Shown here piece by piece: positions 9,057-9,583 of a stretch of 9,583 bases of DNA (positions are counted from its first letter, which is position 1; every line of letters starts with the position of its first letter). A model generated the notes under the pieces. That model ran no database searches, was not told where the DNA came from, and saw only the letters and a program-made list of their open reading frames with translations. The stretch is from Deltaproteobacteria bacterium (GTDB taxonomy: Bacteria > Desulfobacterota > Desulfobaccia > Desulfobaccales > 0-14-0-80-60-11). The stretch spans positions 1-9,583 of the forward strand of contig VGSO01000089.1 of assembly GCA_016874945.1 (NCBI GenBank). The letters run 5' to 3'. The translations under genes and the position numbers were made by a program.

Positions 9057-9244
9057 TTAATACTACAACGTTAATTACCCGCCTGCTTCAGTACAACCCT
9101 TTGTATTTATTGTCATTCTGAGCGCAGCGAAGAATCTAGACCCTTCGCCTGCGGCTCAGGGTGACATAACTGATTGTCAGTAATATCCAATGGTTGTCCT
9201 ATCATGGGCGATATGGGAGGTATTATCTAACGTAGTAGTGTTAA
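9057..9244. repeat. 18-bp imperfect inverted repeats enclosing 188 bp
   Basis: TTAATACTACAACGTTAA at 9057-9074 pairs with CTAACGTAGTAGTGTTAA at 9227-9244; 15 of 18 positions are complementary. The arms enclose a smaller REP-like palindrome. This is the shape of a MITE with another repeat inside. Alternatively, the arms could be two copies of a regulator site in opposite orientation upstream of GH63, since each is bounded by TTAA-like ends. No target-site duplication could be identified. Confidence 0.45.
9111..9166. repeat. REP/MITE-like palindrome (GTCATTCTGAGC type)
   Basis: The outer arms TGTCATTCTGAGC (9111-9123) and GCTCAGGGTGACA (9154-9166) match at 11 of 13 positions. Inner arms GCGAAG (9127-9132) and CTTCGC (9143-9148) are perfect, and CGCAG/CTGCG extends the stem with one bulge. 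The whole 56 bp can fold into a single hairpin. I recall GTCATTCTGAGCGNAGCGAAG as a widespread dispersed repeat in many bacterial phyla; that recollection could not be checked here. It lies 88 bp upstream of the GH63 start codon. Confidence 0.82.
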
Positions 9245-9309
9245 GTTTAATAATTGCGAAGGCAGCTTGCAATACATGCTGCAAAAGGCCATCTGTAGGG
9301 GCAATGCCG

Positions 9310-9338
9310 TTGACTTAAGGAAATATCAAGGCTATAAT
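9310..9338 (+). promoter_or_regulatory. Strong sigma70-type promoter
   Basis: TTGACT (9310-9315) and TATAAT (9333-9338) are separated by exactly 17 nt. The -35 box matches consensus at 5 of 6 positions and the -10 box at all 6. Transcription would begin near 9345, giving a leader of about 27 nt before the ATG at 9372. It points into the transposase frame and probably lies inside the insertion element. Confidence 0.8.
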
Positions 9339-9371
9339 CATGTATAACTTATTGAAATAAAGGGAGAGCAC

Positions 9372-9583
9372 ATGGTAACGCCGTGAAATTATCGTGCCAG
9401 GTGCGGCAGAAAATGATGCTGCCGCCAATTTTTTCCTGCCTGAATTCCTCCAACAATTCCTGCCTGACAGAAACTCCATCGAAACCTTTCTTGATTGCCG
9501 CTATTTTACCCGGGAACGGCGTCTCACCTTGGAAATCACCCTGGCCCTGATGCTCAACATGGTGCGCCCAGGGGAGCGGCTGG
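9372..9583 (+). CDS. IS4-family transposase, N-terminal part, apparently frameshifted
   Basis: The gene runs off the right edge. AGGGAG (9361-9366) sits 5 nt before the ATG at 9372, but that frame ends after four codons (MVTP, TGA). The +1 frame, open from 9379 to the edge, reads VPGAAENDAAANFFLPEFLQ and later LDCRYFTRERRLTLEITLALMLNMV. This resembles the N-terminal region of IS4-family DDE transposases, where FTR-RKL is followed by a hydrophobic helix. Removing one C from the ACGCCGTGAA stretch (9378-9387) would fuse the ATG to this frame as MVTREII. Likely explanations are a one-base insertion inactivating the gene, a sequencing error, or initiation at the GTG at 9394, which has no ribosome binding site. 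The catalytic DDE residues would lie beyond the window, so activity cannot be judged. Confidence 0.75.

Larger units (their letters stand above)
9024..9371. other. Divergent intergenic region between GH63 and transposase
   Basis: No gene is visible. The stretch holds the 5' leader of the GH63 gene (minus strand), an 18-bp imperfect inverted repeat pair (9057-9074 and 9227-9244), a REP/MITE-like palindrome (9111-9166) and a strong plus-strand promoter (9310-9338). No convincing minus-strand promoter for GH63 could be picked out. The left end of the IS4-type element probably lies between about 9245 and 9310, but without its right end the exact terminus cannot be placed. Confidence 0.6.

Noticed and set aside
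9024..9110. A minus-strand promoter for GH63
   Set aside because: Candidate boxes such as TTGTAC had no -10 partner at acceptable spacing.

Overview
The window looks like chromosomal DNA from a GC-rich Gram-negative anaerobe. A Desulfobacterota (former Deltaproteobacteria) lineage is my best guess, from the mix of a UPF0280 protein, a biotin-type carboxyltransferase and a GH63/GH13 pair. That assignment is inference and the sequence does not prove it. The gene bodies from about 1.6 kb to 9.0 kb are GC-rich. The first 1.5 kb and the last 0.5 kb are AT-rich, full of repeats, and carry traces of mobile elements.

Layout. Positions 1-567 hold no convincing gene but several palindromic repeats. 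A SAM-dependent methyltransferase (568-1290, +) follows, with AT-rich codon use unlike its neighbours. Positions 1291-1600 hold a possible transposase remnant, a 14-bp inverted repeat and 7-nt tandem repeats that run up to the start of a UPF0280 / ApbE-superfamily gene (+). Positions 2346-2689 are another gene-poor stretch with 7-nt repeats. It ends at a 49-codon single-membrane-helix ORF (2690-2839, +).

The main block is three minus-strand genes read from 9023 down to 2933: a large GH63-type glucosidase (919 aa), a GH13 alpha-amylase-family enzyme (497 aa) and a pyruvate/oxaloacetate-carboxylase-type carboxyltransferase (553 aa) with no biotin-carrier domain. Gaps are 91 and 84 bp and each start has a good Shine-Dalgarno sequence. 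They could be co-transcribed, but no promoter or terminator settles this. The two glycosidases plausibly work together on an intracellular alpha-glucoside or glycogen-like reserve. A functional link to the carboxyltransferase is speculative.

The right end (9024-9583) holds an 18-bp imperfect inverted repeat that encloses a 56-bp REP/MITE-like palindrome. Next come a near-perfect sigma70-type promoter (TTGACT, 17 nt, TATAAT) and the N-terminus of an IS4-family transposase that runs off the window. The transposase reading frame appears broken by one extra base at about codon 4.

I did not find a clearly new multi-gene system. The points most worth a second look are the repeated use of 7-nt tandem motifs between genes, the carrier-less carboxyltransferase, the GH63-GH13 pair, the nested inverted repeats upstream of GH63, and the small membrane ORF.
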